Assembly (NCBI RefSeq): GCF_002008165.1
Contig: NZ_MRDM01000002.1
Location: 186,001-250,000, forward strand
DNA: 64,000 nucleotides
From: Rhizobium laguerreae
Lineage (GTDB): Bacteria; Pseudomonadota; Alphaproteobacteria; Rhizobiales; Rhizobiaceae
Reading direction: 5' to 3'
Part shown: piece after piece, positions 17,194 through 24,671 of the stretch
Position numbering within the stretch: position 1 is the first letter of the stretch
How the letters are laid out: every line of letters begins with the position of its first letter
The notes under the pieces: model-generated
Database searches by the model: none
Seen by the model: the letters and a program-made list of their open reading frames with translations, nothing else
Told to the model about the DNA's origin: nothing
Made by a program: the position numbers and the translations under genes

Positions 17194-17235
17194 TGGACAG
17201 TGCGGCCTCGCCGCCGCGACAGGAAGGATATCGTT

Positions 17236-17475
17236 TTGCAGGTACTCGTCAGAGATAACAATGTCGATCAGGCGCTCCGCGTGCTCAAGAAAAAGATGCA
17301 GCGGGAAGGCCTGTTCCGGGAAATGAAGGCGCGCAGCGCATTTGAGAAGCCGTCCGAGAAGCGCGCCCGCGAAAAGGCCGAGGCCATTCGCCGCCAGCGC
17401 AAGCTCGCCCGCAAGAAGCTGCAGCGCGAAGGTCTGCTGCCGGCACCGAAGAAGGTTCTCCGCCCCACCCGCTAA
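17236..17475 (+). CDS. rpsU: 30S ribosomal protein S21
   Basis: This 79-residue basic protein of the small ribosomal subunit starts [20 protein letters not shown], the hallmark of S21, and continues with a long Lys/Arg-rich helix. It assists initiation of translation on the 30S subunit. The frame is open upstream from 17200, but the conserved start is TTG 17236, with AGGAAGGA eight bases before it; choosing the earlier ATG would add a non-conserved basic extension. The Arg/Lys-rich C-terminal tail ([20 protein letters not shown]) is the form usual in rhizobia. Confidence 0.95.
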   Translation: MQVLVRDNNVDQALRVLKKKMQREGLFREMKARSAFEKPSEKRAREKAEAIRRQRKLARKKLQREGLLPAPKKVLRPTR

Positions 17476-17485
17476 TCCCGGGCGT

Positions 17486-17562
17486 GGCCCAACCATGGCA
17501 TCACGGCCCAACCGTGGCAATCACGGTTCAGCCGTGAATCATGGTTTCTGCCGTGGAGCCAT
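17486..17562. repeat. Four degenerate 18-20-bp tandem repeats after rpsU
   Basis: Units start at 17486, 17505, 17525 and 17543, based on GGCCCAACCGTGGCAATCAC. Units 2 and 3 each also fold as CACGG/CCGTG hairpins with five-base loops. They follow the rpsU stop by 10 bases and may serve termination or protect the 3' end of the mRNA. Confidence 0.6.
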
Positions 17563-17566
17563 CGCT

Positions 17567-17662
17567 TACAGCGCCGCGCGTCATTTCCAGACGCGCAATG
17601 AGGCTGTGACACTTGAATTTCAGCATAATTCCTTGAACCGATTCCGATTTGAGGAACGATGC
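17567..17662. repeat. Structured intergenic repeat, full copy
   Basis: The element has two parts. The first is an outer ACAGC/GCTGT pair enclosing GCGCGT/ACGCGC (17567 to about 17610). The second is a 40-base palindrome, GCAT-ATTCCTT to GAGGAA-ATGC (17623-17662). A shortened copy with the same order occurs at 44006-44074, where the inner stem of the first part is missing. This supports a dispersed element rather than chance. Confidence 0.7.
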
Positions 17663-17694
17663 AGTAACGCCGCCATCACCTGGGAAAGGGGCCT

Positions 17695-17919
17695 ATGACC
17701 GCCACCAAGGGAGAATTCTTCAATCCCGCCAAGCTTTCGTCTCGCGACAAGGCGGAAGCGACCGATCACACGGCGCGCGCCATTATCGCCGCCGAGGCAT
17801 CGGCCCGTGACAAGAAGACGGAGAAGCTGAAGGCGCTGCGTTTGCAGCAGGAGGCCGAGGCCGAACCTAAGGCTGCGCCTGCAAAGAAGCGCCGGTCGCC
17901 GGCCAAGCCGCGGCCCTGA
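17695..17919 (+). CDS. Small Lys/Ala-rich hypothetical protein
   Basis: This 74-residue hydrophilic protein is mostly helical in appearance (Ala, Lys, Glu and Arg rich), with a C-terminal tail AKKRRSPAKPRP that resembles basic nucleic-acid-binding tails. No membrane segment or Cys is present. AAAGGGG precedes ATG 17695. It overlaps nothing and converges on ohrR. No family is recognised. Confidence 0.65.
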   Translation: MTATKGEFFNPAKLSSRDKAEATDHTARAIIAAEASARDKKTEKLKALRLQQEAEAEPKAAPAKKRRSPAKPRP

Positions 17920-17974
17920 TTTCTCGGCGCGCACGCCGGCTCCACCGAGTGCCGGCTCTACGGGGTGAATGCGT

Positions 17975-18454
17975 TCAGCCGCCGCCCGTGCCGGCCCGCC
18001 CGAGATTGCCCCGCAGCCGATGCAGCATGTCGCGCATCTCGGCCATTTCCTGAAGCGTGCAGCCTGCGGCTTGCCCGATCGCCGTCATGATCGTATCGAT
18101 CTCTCCTTTCATTGCCTCACCTCTAGGGGTCAGCGACACGATCACCTGCCGTTCGTCGCGCAGGTCGCGGATGCGCTTGATCAGCCCGCTCTGTTCCAGC
18201 CGTTTCAACAGCGGCGACAGCGTGCCGGAATCGAGATCCAGCTGCTCACCAATCGTCTTGACCGGCAGTTCGCCGCGTTCCCACAGCACCAGCATCACCA
18301 GATATTGCGGATAGGTCAGGCCGACCCTGTCGAGGATGGGCTTGTAGGCGCGGGTGAAAGCATGCGCCGTCGCGTAGACCGCGAAGCACAACTGCTTTTC
18401 CAGTCGCTTCTCCTCTTGCGGTATCTCCATCGTCTTCGTCGTTTGCGCTCTCAT
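17975..18454 (-). CDS. ohrR: MarR-family organic peroxide sensor OhrR
   Basis: This repressor of about 159 residues has a winged helix. The conserved reactive cysteine near the N-terminus is present (QLCFAVYATAHAFTRAY), as expected of the peroxide-sensing OhrR subgroup, and the DNA-binding helix SGTLSPLLKRLEQSGLI is intact. It is divergent to ohr, the gene it normally represses; oxidation of the Cys releases the DNA. ATG 18454 is chosen because AGGG lies upstream. The frame is open further, to 18511, which would run into the operator region. A later start (MEIPQEE) is also possible. Confidence 0.92.
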   Translation of the reverse strand: MRAQTTKTMEIPQEEKRLEKQLCFAVYATAHAFTRAYKPILDRVGLTYPQYLVMLVLWERGELPVKTIGEQLDLDSGTLSPLLKRLEQSGLIKRIRDLRDERQVIVSLTPRGEAMKGEIDTIMTAIGQAAGCTLQEMAEMRDMLHRLRGNLGRAGTGGG

Positions 18455-18502
18455 ATCTATTATCCCTGAAGCCTGATTGTCCTCTTTCCGAAATCGAAAT
18501 GC

Positions 18503-18515
18503 AATTTGCAAAATT
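18503..18515. promoter_or_regulatory. Putative OhrR operator
   Basis: AATTTGCAAAATT (18503-18515) is a palindrome with five-base arms in the AT-rich ohrR-ohr spacer. A second AT-rich half, GTGCAATTTAATCGTGCG, follows within 10 bases. OhrR operators are AT-rich dyads, so this is the best candidate, but no binding consensus was matched exactly. Confidence 0.5.
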
Positions 18516-18587
18516 CACTTGCGTGCAATTTAATCGTGCGATAATAAAAATCCAACCCGATCGAAGGGCCAACCAAAGGAGATTGTC

Positions 18588-19010
18588 ATGCCTATTCTCT
18601 ATACGACCAAAGCCTCTGCCACCGGCGGCCGCGCGGGCCGCGCCGTTTCCGAAAACGGCGTTCTGGACGTGACGCTGACCGTTCCCAAGGAACTCGGTGG
18701 TGACGGCGCGACCGGCACCAATCCCGAACAGCTCTTCGCTGCCGGCTACTCCGCCTGCTTCCTCGGTGCATTGAAATTTGTCGCGGGCCAGCAGAAGGTC
18801 AAGATTCCCGAGGACACGACGGTCTCCGCCAAGGTCGGCATAGGCCCGCGTGAAGATGGCGGCGGCTTCGGCATCGAAGTGGCGCTGACGGTCAACATCC
18901 CAGGCCTCGACCGCGAAGCCGCCGAAAAGCTCGCAGCCGCAGCCCACATCGTCTGCCCCTACAGCCACGCGATGCGCACCTCGACCGAGGTCCCAGTCAC
19001 CGTCGCCTGA
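18588..19010 (+). CDS. ohr: Organic hydroperoxide resistance protein (OsmC/Ohr)
   Basis: This 140-residue thiol peroxidase reduces organic hydroperoxides in the cytoplasm. Both catalytic cysteines are visible: YSACFLGAL near residue 60 and HIVCPYSHAMR near residue 124. The length is normal. AAAGGAGATTGTC precedes ATG 18588. The divergent ohrR and the AT-rich dyad between them form the usual peroxide-responsive unit. A strong hairpin follows at 19053. Confidence 0.96.
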   Translation: MPILYTTKASATGGRAGRAVSENGVLDVTLTVPKELGGDGATGTNPEQLFAAGYSACFLGALKFVAGQQKVKIPEDTTVSAKVGIGPREDGGGFGIEVALTVNIPGLDREAAEKLAAAAHIVCPYSHAMRTSTEVPVTVA

Positions 19011-19052
19011 TCGATTTTAAAAACTTGGTAGCCGTATCGGCTGCCGCCATCT

Positions 19053-19082
19053 GCCCGCCGGACGGCGCGCTGTCCGGCGGGC
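19053..19082. terminator. 11-bp GC-rich hairpin between ohr and marR
   Basis: GCCCGCCGGAC (19053-19063) pairs perfectly with GTCCGGCGGGC (19072-19082) across an eight-base loop. It lies between convergent genes, 43 bases after ohr and 21 bases before the end of the MarR gene. T-runs are short, but stem strength and placement suggest bidirectional termination. Confidence 0.6.
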
Positions 19083-19102
19083 CCCGGCGTTTCTATCGTT
19101 AT

Positions 19103-19549
19103 TCATGACAGCGCCTGCAGATCCTGCCGCAGCCGGGCGGAGCCGCCTTTCGGCAGCTTTCCGTCGATCATCGCATGTGTGCTTTTCCAGATCGGCAGCG
19201 CTTTTGCCAGCACCGCCTTGCCCTCAGGGGTGAGGCTCAGCAGCCGGCCGCGCCTATCCCGCGGATTCTCCGTCACCGTCACCCAGCCCTTGCGCTGCAG
19301 CGGCTTCAGCGCCGCCGTCAGCGTCGTCTGATCCATGGCGAGCAGCGCAGCGACCGGCCCCATCGGCGGTGGCTCGGGCCGGTTCAGCGACATCATCAGC
19401 GAAAACTGCCCATTGGTCAGCCCGGCCGGCCTCAGCGCATCGTCGAACAGCCGGGCAAGCGCGCGTGCTGCCCGCTGCACATGCAGGCAAAGGCAGGTGT
19501 CGCGCACCATCAGCGTCGTGGAAAAAGGAATCTCGATCAAATTTGACAT
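19103..19549 (-). CDS. MarR-family transcriptional regulator
   Basis: This 148-residue winged-helix repressor has the DNA-binding helix MDQTTLTAALKPLQRKGWV and the wing (RDRRGRLLSLTPEG). The N-terminal stretch contains two cysteines (DTCLCLHV), so a redox input is possible but not shown. It is divergent to the DUF899 gene, with a perfect 12-bp palindrome 12 bases upstream of its ATG, which probably makes it autoregulated and controller of the cluster to the right. The length is typical. Confidence 0.9.
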   Translation of the reverse strand: MSNLIEIPFSTTLMVRDTCLCLHVQRAARALARLFDDALRPAGLTNGQFSLMMSLNRPEPPPMGPVAALLAMDQTTLTAALKPLQRKGWVTVTENPRDRRGRLLSLTPEGKAVLAKALPIWKSTHAMIDGKLPKGGSARLRQDLQALS

Positions 19550-19560
19550 GCTCCATTTCT

Positions 19561-19572
19561 ATTGATATCAAT
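19561..19572. promoter_or_regulatory. Perfect palindromic operator, MarR / DUF899 cluster
   Basis: ATTGATATCAAT (19561-19572) is a perfect 12-bp palindrome in an AT-rich stretch. It lies between the divergent MarR gene and the DUF899 cluster, in a spacer of only 88 bases. Location and symmetry fit a MarR-type operator that would control both directions. Confidence 0.65.
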
Positions 19573-19594
19573 CTATTTAGTCAAGGAGAAGGAG

Positions 19595-19648
19595 ATGAGC
19601 CGGCTTCACCGGCAAGCGCCGGAGGAGGGCGCATTCCATGCAGAATGA
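19595..19648 (+). CDS. Possible 17-codon leader peptide overlapping DUF899 start
   Basis: An ATG at 19595 has AAGGAG upstream at about six bases and opens a 17-codon frame (MSRLHRQAPEEGAFHAE) that ends with TGA at 19646-19648, overlapping the DUF899 ATG (19638). A Shine-Dalgarno-backed frame that overlaps the next start is a common translational-coupling layout. It is short and may also be chance, or a wrongly placed DUF899 start. Confidence 0.3.
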   Translation: MSRLHRQAPEEGAFHAE

Positions 19649-20366
19649 AGTTGTATCCCGCGAAGAGTGGCTCGAAGCCCGCCGTGCCCTGCTGGCAAAG
19701 GAGAAAGAGGCGACGCGGCTGCGCGACAGCGTCAACGCCGCCCGTCTGGCGCTGCCCTGGGTGAAGGTCGACAGGGATTATGTCTTCGAAACGCCGGAGG
19801 GCAGGAAGTCGCTCGCCGATCTCTTCGACGGCCGCAGCCAGTTGCTGATCTACCATTTCATGCTTGGCCCGGATTGGGATGCCGGCTGCACCGGCTGCTC
19901 CTTCCTGTCGGATCATGTCGATGGCGCCCTGCCGCATCTGAACCATCACGACGTCACCTGGGTCGCCGTTTCGCGCGCACCGCTCGATAAGATCGCCGCC
20001 TATAAACAGCGCATGGGCTGGAAATTTCCCTGGGTTTCTTCCTTCGGCAACGATTTCAATTTCGATTATCACGTTTCTTTCAGCCCGGAGGATCTTGCCA
20101 AAGACAAAGTCTTCTACAATTTCACGCCTATGCCGCCGGCTGATGCCAATGACGAACTGCCGGGCCTCAGCGCTTTCTACTGCAACGACAAGGGCGAGGT
20201 CTTCCATACCTATTCGAGTTATGCCCGCGGGCCGGAAGAACTGATCGGCACCCTGATGATGCTCGACCGCGCGCCGAAGGGCCGCAACGAGGACAGCACG
20301 ATGAATTTCGTGCGCCGCCACGACGAATATGAGGAAGCCGCCAAGGCGCCATCCTGCTGTCACTGA
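19638..20366 (+). CDS. DUF899 (thioredoxin-like) family protein
   Basis: This 242-residue protein is of the DUF899 family, which has a thioredoxin-like fold. The characteristic segment LIYHFMLGPDWDAGCTGCSF is present near residue 70, giving a CxxC pair (CTGC). The sequence ends in CCH. There is no signal peptide. Biochemical activity of the family is unclear to me. It is first of a same-strand run with DUF1579 and VOC genes, probably under the divergent MarR regulator. GGAGG lies eleven bases before ATG 19638, which overlaps the possible leader frame. Confidence 0.9.
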   Translation: MQNEVVSREEWLEARRALLAKEKEATRLRDSVNAARLALPWVKVDRDYVFETPEGRKSLADLFDGRSQLLIYHFMLGPDWDAGCTGCSFLSDHVDGALPHLNHHDVTWVAVSRAPLDKIAAYKQRMGWKFPWVSSFGNDFNFDYHVSFSPEDLAKDKVFYNFTPMPPADANDELPGLSAFYCNDKGEVFHTYSSYARGPEELIGTLMMLDRAPKGRNEDSTMNFVRRHDEYEEAAKAPSCCH

Positions 20367-20370
20367 GCCG

Positions 20371-20446
20371 GAGCATGATGCCGAAAAGTGTAAGCGGCTT
20401 TGCCGGGAAAAGCCGCGAAGTGACTTTCACAGGATGCGTAAAAACT
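20371..20446. repeat. Mosaic intergenic repeat (RIME-like), copy a
   Basis: The segment carries GCATGATGCCGAAAAGTG then AAGCGGCTTTGCCGGGAAAAG and ends in GCGTAAAAAC. The same building blocks recur at 46220, 51908, 53585 and 55417. The repeat fills the spacer between DUF899 and DUF1579. Confidence 0.6.
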
Positions 20447-20475
20447 AACACCACCATCATTCAAGGGAGAAGAGG

Positions 20476-20943
20476 ATGATGAAGACCGCTGAAGTGCTGA
20501 AGGAACATTCCTTCCTGGAAAGACTGGTCGGCGACTGGACCGTCACCACACCCGACATGAGTGGCGGCGAGCCCTGGATCGAGACCGTGCGCTCACTGCA
20601 CGGCATCTGGTTCGTCGCCGAAGGGACCGGCCGGATGCCGGATGGCAAACAAGCCACCAGCATCCTGACGCTCGGCTACAATACTTCGAAAGCTAAGTAC
20701 ATCGGCAGCTGGATCGGCAGCATGATGGACTATATGTGGGTCTATGAGGGCGAGGTCGACGCGTCGGGCAATGTGCTCGACCTCTATACGACAGGTCCCG
20801 ACTTCAACACCGAAGGCCTTACCGATTATCGCGAGCAGATCATCTTCGTGGACGCCGATCATCGCACTTTCGTCTCCAGCACCAAACAGCCGGATGGCTC
20901 GTGGAAGCAGTTCATGGAAGCGCATTACGCCCGCAAGATCTGA
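20476..20943 (+). CDS. DUF1579 family protein
   Basis: This 155-residue soluble protein has lipocalin-like DUF1579 features: LVGDWTVTTPD at the start and repeated beta strands with Trp and Tyr (SWIGSMMDYMWVYEGEV, WKQFMEAHYARKI). No signal peptide is present. The function of the family is unknown; the barrel may bind a small ligand. It lies between DUF899 and VOC on the same strand. The ribosome binding site GGGAGAAGAGG precedes two possible adjacent start codons, 20476 and 20479. Confidence 0.88.
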   Translation: MMKTAEVLKEHSFLERLVGDWTVTTPDMSGGEPWIETVRSLHGIWFVAEGTGRMPDGKQATSILTLGYNTSKAKYIGSWIGSMMDYMWVYEGEVDASGNVLDLYTTGPDFNTEGLTDYREQIIFVDADHRTFVSSTKQPDGSWKQFMEAHYARKI

Positions 20944-21013
20944 CAATCACGGCGCGCCCCAAACCCCAAAAACGGGGCCCAGGAAAAAGCGGCGTCGAAA
21001 AAGGGAGAGTACG

Positions 21014-21793
21014 ATGTCCAAGACGCATGGAAAGTTCATCTGGTGCGAGTTGATGACCCCCGACACATCGGCCGCGGCGAAATTCTACAGCTCTGTCGTC
21101 GGCTGGACCACCTCGGAAATGAAGGTGGAGGGCATGCCCACCTACACGATCTTCGAGGCGAACGGCATCGGCGTCGCCGGGCTGATGGAATTTCCGGCCG
21201 AGCTCGAAGGTAAGGGCATTCCACCGAACTGGACGGGTTATGTCGATGTCGACGACGTCGACCAGTCGGCCAAGGATTTTGCCGCCAATGGCGGTTCGGT
21301 CCGCCGTCCGCCGGAAGACATTCCGACCATCGGCCGCTTCGCCGTCGTCGCCGATCCGCATGGCGCGGTGCTCTGCATCATGACGCCGGCGCCGATGGAG
21401 AAACCCATGCCGGAACTGGCCTTCGATGCCCCCGGCAATATCGGCTGGCGCGAACTCTATGCCGGCAATGGCAAAGAGGCGCTGGCCTTCTATTCTAAGC
21501 TGTTCGGCTGGACGAAGGACAGCGAGATGGATATGGGACCGATGGGCGTCTACTACATCTTCGCCCATAACGGCAGGCAGACCGGCGGCATGATGACCAA
21601 GCCGGAAAACATGCCGATGACCTTCTGGTGCTATTATTTCATCGTGCCCACCCTCGACGCCGCGATCGAACGTGTCACCTCAGGCGGCGGCACGGTCGTC
21701 AACGGCCCGATGGAAGTCCCCGGCGGCAGCTGGATCATCCAGGCCACCGACCCGCAAGGCGCCTTCTTCTGCCTGGTCGCACCGAAGCGGTAG
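21014..21793 (+). CDS. Two-domain VOC (glyoxalase-like) protein
   Basis: This 259-residue protein has two vicinal-oxygen-chelate domains (about 7-125 and 135-257). Repeated features are FIWCELMTPDTSAAAKFYS and IGWRELYAGNGKEALAFYS at the starts, and DPHGAVLCIM and DPQGAFFCLV at the ends. Both halves keep Glu and similar metal-ligand positions, but His ligands are few, so metal and substrate are uncertain. GGGAGAGTACG precedes ATG 21014. With DUF899 and DUF1579 it forms a small MarR-linked cluster of the kind often associated with detoxification, which is inference here. Confidence 0.92.
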   Translation: MSKTHGKFIWCELMTPDTSAAAKFYSSVVGWTTSEMKVEGMPTYTIFEANGIGVAGLMEFPAELEGKGIPPNWTGYVDVDDVDQSAKDFAANGGSVRRPPEDIPTIGRFAVVADPHGAVLCIMTPAPMEKPMPELAFDAPGNIGWRELYAGNGKEALAFYSKLFGWTKDSEMDMGPMGVYYIFAHNGRQTGGMMTKPENMPMTFWCYYFIVPTLDAAIERVTSGGGTVVNGPMEVPGGSWIIQATDPQGAFFCLVAPKR

Positions 21794-21829
21794 GGTTTGG
21801 GAGCGACGTTGGCGGTGGGTGGTTGGCCC

Positions 21830-22020
21830 CTCATCCGCCTGCCGGCACCTTCTCCCCGCTTGCGGGGCGAAGGGGATATGCCGCAACCTCTCCGTTCCCC
21901 ACCCACCTCTCACAGGGCACGTCCCTCTCCCCGCGAGCGGGGTTCCGCAGGACGGGTCGAGACGAGTGGCTCTACCCGGGTAAGTTAGGGTGAGGGGGGG
22001 CAGCGGCCCCACGCCACATC
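21830..22020. repeat. GC-rich palindromic repeat block
   Basis: The spacer between convergent VOC and ABC-F genes carries several hairpins. One is CCTTC-CCCCGC/GCGGGG-GAAGG (21848-21873); another is CCCCGC-GAG-CGGGG near 21930. The CCCTCATCC and GGTGAGGGGGG flanks recall the other palindromic mosaic repeats in this window. Confidence 0.6.
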
Positions 22021-22031
22021 CTCGCCATCCA

Positions 22032-23552
22032 TCACCCCGCAACCGAAGCAAAAAACCCTTCCGGACTTTCCACCTCCACCAGCCGCTTCCTCTCGATCAG
22101 CCAGAACCGGTTTCCCACCGCCCGCACGAAACTGCGGTCGTGCGAGACCAGCAGGCAGCTCGCCTCATGCGCCATCAACTCGCTCTCCAGCGCCTCCTGC
22201 CCGTCGATGTCGAGATGGTTGGTCGGTTCGTCGAGCAGATAGAAGTTCGGCTCCGTCAGCCGCAGCACCAGCATGCCGAGCCTGGCCTTCTGGCCGCCGG
22301 AGAGCTGGCCGATCGGTTTTGCCTGCATATCGATCGTCATGCCGGCGCCGGCCAGCAAGCCCCGTGCCCGCTGATCGCCGACATCGAAGCGGCGGATAAT
22401 CGTGCCGATCGGCGTGTCGGTATCGGCAAGATCGGCAAGCGCCTGGTCGCCATAGCCGAGAACGAGCGAAGGCGTCGCCTTGACGCTGTCCCGCGCCGTC
22501 TCCGGTCTTTCGATCGCCTCTTTCAGCATCGACACCAGCCGCGACTTGCCGGCGCCGTTGAGGCCGAGCAGCACGATGCGGTCGCCCTGGCAGATGAATT
22601 GCCGGCCGGTCTTGAACAGCAGCGTTCCATCCGGCGTCGTCACCGCCGCATCCTCCAGCGTCACCAGCACCTTGGCATGTGTGCCGCGGTTGGAAAGCCG
22701 GATGGCGCCGGCCGAGCGCTCCAGATGCGCCGGTTTTGCCGCATCCTCCAGCTTCTCCGCCCGCTGCTTGAGCTGCTTCGTCTTGACGACGAGCAGATCG
22801 CTGCCGGAATTGATACCGATATTGTTGAGCTTCGCCGCCTGCTTGCGCAGTTGCTCCGCCACCTTCATGTCGCGCTCGTAGCGCCGCGCCTCCGAGACGT
22901 CGGCCTCGTCGAGGGCAGCGCGCGCCCGGCTATAGGGCAGGGCGAAGACCGGCGATTGCTCCGGCCGCAGGAACAGCGTCCGGTTGGTCGTCGTATCGAG
23001 GAAGGCGCGGTCGTGGCTGGACAGGATAACCGGCACGTCGCGCGGCAGCGCATTCAGCCAGCTCTCCAGCTGCGAGATCTTTTCGAGGTCGAGATGGTTG
23101 GTCGGCTCGTCGAGCAGAAGCACGTCGGGCTCGCCAACCCAGGTGCGGGCAAGCATGGCAAGCCGCTGCCATCCGCCGCTCAACTGCTTCAATGGCCGGC
23201 CGCGCATGACCTCCAGCACTTCGAGCGATTCCAGCACCACGTCGACACGCCAGCTTTCGCTTTCGGCCTGATCGGCCGGCAACGCCTGCAGCACCGCATC
23301 GTAGAATGGCGTGTCGAAAAGGGCAGGTGGCACATTCTGCGCGACATGGCCGACGGTCAGCCCGCGCGCTTTGGTGATCTCGCCCTCGCTCGGCTCCAGC
23401 GCGCCGGTGATGCAGGCAAGCAGCGTCGATTTCCCCCGCCCGTTGGCGGCGACGAGGCCGATGCGGTCGCCGGCATTGACGACGAGATTGAGCTTGGAAA
23501 ACAAAGGATTGCCCAGCGTCACGCCGAGATTGCGGATATTGATGAGTGTCAT
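22032..23552 (-). CDS. ABC-F family ATPase, copy 1
   Basis: This 506-residue soluble protein has two ABC domains and no membrane part. Walker A motifs are ANGRGKST and GLNGAGKS, signature motifs LSGGW and LSGGQ, and Walker B motifs LLLDEPTNHLD and YLLDEPTNHLD. Such tandem ATPases of the ABC-F family act on ribosomes rather than transport; which subgroup this is cannot be read by eye. ATG 23552 (MTLINIRNLG) is chosen as the conserved start; the frame opens at 23609. It is one of two ABC-F genes within 5 kb, and their order and lengths are alike. Confidence 0.93.
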   Translation of the reverse strand: MTLINIRNLGVTLGNPLFSKLNLVVNAGDRIGLVAANGRGKSTLLACITGALEPSEGEITKARGLTVGHVAQNVPPALFDTPFYDAVLQALPADQAESESWRVDVVLESLEVLEVMRGRPLKQLSGGWQRLAMLARTWVGEPDVLLLDEPTNHLDLEKISQLESWLNALPRDVPVILSSHDRAFLDTTTNRTLFLRPEQSPVFALPYSRARAALDEADVSEARRYERDMKVAEQLRKQAAKLNNIGINSGSDLLVVKTKQLKQRAEKLEDAAKPAHLERSAGAIRLSNRGTHAKVLVTLEDAAVTTPDGTLLFKTGRQFICQGDRIVLLGLNGAGKSRLVSMLKEAIERPETARDSVKATPSLVLGYGDQALADLADTDTPIGTIIRRFDVGDQRARGLLAGAGMTIDMQAKPIGQLSGGQKARLGMLVLRLTEPNFYLLDEPTNHLDIDGQEALESELMAHEASCLLVSHDRSFVRAVGNRFWLIERKRLVEVESPEGFFASVAG

Positions 23553-23944
23553 GATCGTTCTCTGGTCTTGACCGGGTATCAAGCGCGGTCCGGGGCGTTC
23601 AGCCATCACGGAATTTCGCGGTTCGGACCCGGGAAATGAGAGGAATGCGCGCTGTCATTTACGGCGCCGCATTGGCCACGAGGGCAGACCAGGAAGAGAT
23701 GTCGAGAAACGGTCTCTGGTCAGCCCTGCAAACGCATTTGCAGGGCGTTGACGGGACCACGCTGGCGATTAAACCGAAAATAATATTGCATTGCGTGATC
23801 CTCCTTTCTCAAGAGCTTGCGCGATCCAAATAACATTGCCCGCAAAAAGAGGCAAGGGAGCTCGGAGTCACCGCTATTCCCGGCGCCGCGCCGATGCCGG
23901 TAGTTCTGAGGGCGATCCAGACGATTGCCCTAGCCTTATAAAGG
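23553..23944. other. Intergenic region before the MNT-type gene
   Basis: About 390 bases lie between divergent genes. Plus-strand open frames of up to 65 codons are present, but without convincing ribosome binding sites or recognisable composition. No tRNA, repeat or gene was seen. The far end merges into the nested inverted repeats at 23945. Confidence 0.4.
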
Positions 23945-23992
23945 TTTAATATCGGATCAAGACATTTGATATTAAATCAGTTGATCTGATAT
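23945..23992. promoter_or_regulatory. Nested inverted repeats before the MNT-type gene
   Basis: TTTAATATC (23945-23953) and GATATTAAA (23968-23976) are perfect arms. They overlap a second pair, ATATCGGATCA (23949-23959) and TGATCTGATAT (23982-23992), which has one mismatch. The AT-rich dyads end 16 bases before the start codon at 24009. Self-regulation by the HTH half of that protein is likely. Confidence 0.6.
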
Positions 23993-24008
23993 CCGTCTGG
24001 AGAAAGAT

Positions 24009-24671
24009 GTGGCACGATCAGAACCACAGAGTGCAATGCGGGCGCCGCTCGACACCGTGTTCGGGGTCGATTCCAACGTTCGCGTTCTGCGTGTCCTCGC
24101 TGCCCATGGTGGACCGCTCTCCAGTTCGGACATCACACGGCGAGCGAAGCTCTCGAAGACCGGCACGCGACAGGGTCTGATCTCCCTGGAAGAATGTGGT
24201 GCGATCGTCACCGAAGGTTCGGGACACAGTCGCCTGCACAGGTTCAATCACGATTATTACCTGGCGCCGCAGATCAAGGCGCTGTTCGGCGCCGAATCCG
24301 TGAGATTCGAGAAGATGCTCGATGCCGTACGTCTCAGCGCGGGAGAACAGACGCCGGATCTTTCGAGTCTCTTTGTCTACGGTAGTGTAGCAAGGGGTGA
24401 GGATCGCCGCGGCAGCGATCTGGATATCGGCCTTGTCGCCCGCCAGGACGTCCTTGCGGGAATTGTCGAAAAGGTGAGAGGGAATCTGCGGCAGTCGTCA
24501 AGGTCGCTAGGCTTCACTCCTTCGGTCGTCGGCTTGGACCTCGATGACGTTAGTCGCCTCGACCGCGATGGGAATCCTTGGTGGAACTCGATGCTCGAAG
24601 ACGCCATCGTCCTGCAGGGAGCACGCCCAGAGGATCTTGCGGCACGGGTCAGGGAGCGCGCGGATGGTTAG
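24009..24671 (+). CDS. HTH-nucleotidyltransferase (MNT-like), putative antitoxin
   Basis: This 220-residue protein joins an N-terminal helix-turn-helix (about 15-75, SSSDITRRAKLSKTGTRQGL) to a minimal nucleotidyltransferase domain. The catalytic motif is clear: GSVARGEDRRGSDLDIGLV near residue 125, with the GS and DxD of the DNA polymerase beta superfamily. MNT-type proteins often pair with HEPN ribonucleases and silence them by adding nucleotides. The start is GTG 24009, nine bases after GGAG; an ATG at 24036 is also possible. It overlaps the ATG of the next frame by eight bases. The antitoxin role is inferred from family and context. Confidence 0.8.
   Translation: MARSEPQSAMRAPLDTVFGVDSNVRVLRVLAAHGGPLSSSDITRRAKLSKTGTRQGLISLEECGAIVTEGSGHSRLHRFNHDYYLAPQIKALFGAESVRFEKMLDAVRLSAGEQTPDLSSLFVYGSVARGEDRRGSDLDIGLVARQDVLAGIVEKVRGNLRQSSRSLGFTPSVVGLDLDDVSRLDRDGNPWWNSMLEDAIVLQGARPEDLAARVRERADG

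Noticed and set aside
21990..23639. A 549-codon plus-strand frame opposite the first ABC-F gene
   Set aside because: The minus-strand ABC-F motifs are unmistakable; the plus-strand frame has no motifs.
23636..23833. 65-codon plus-strand frame before the MNT-type gene
   Set aside because: No ribosome binding site; the sequence does not read like a known protein.
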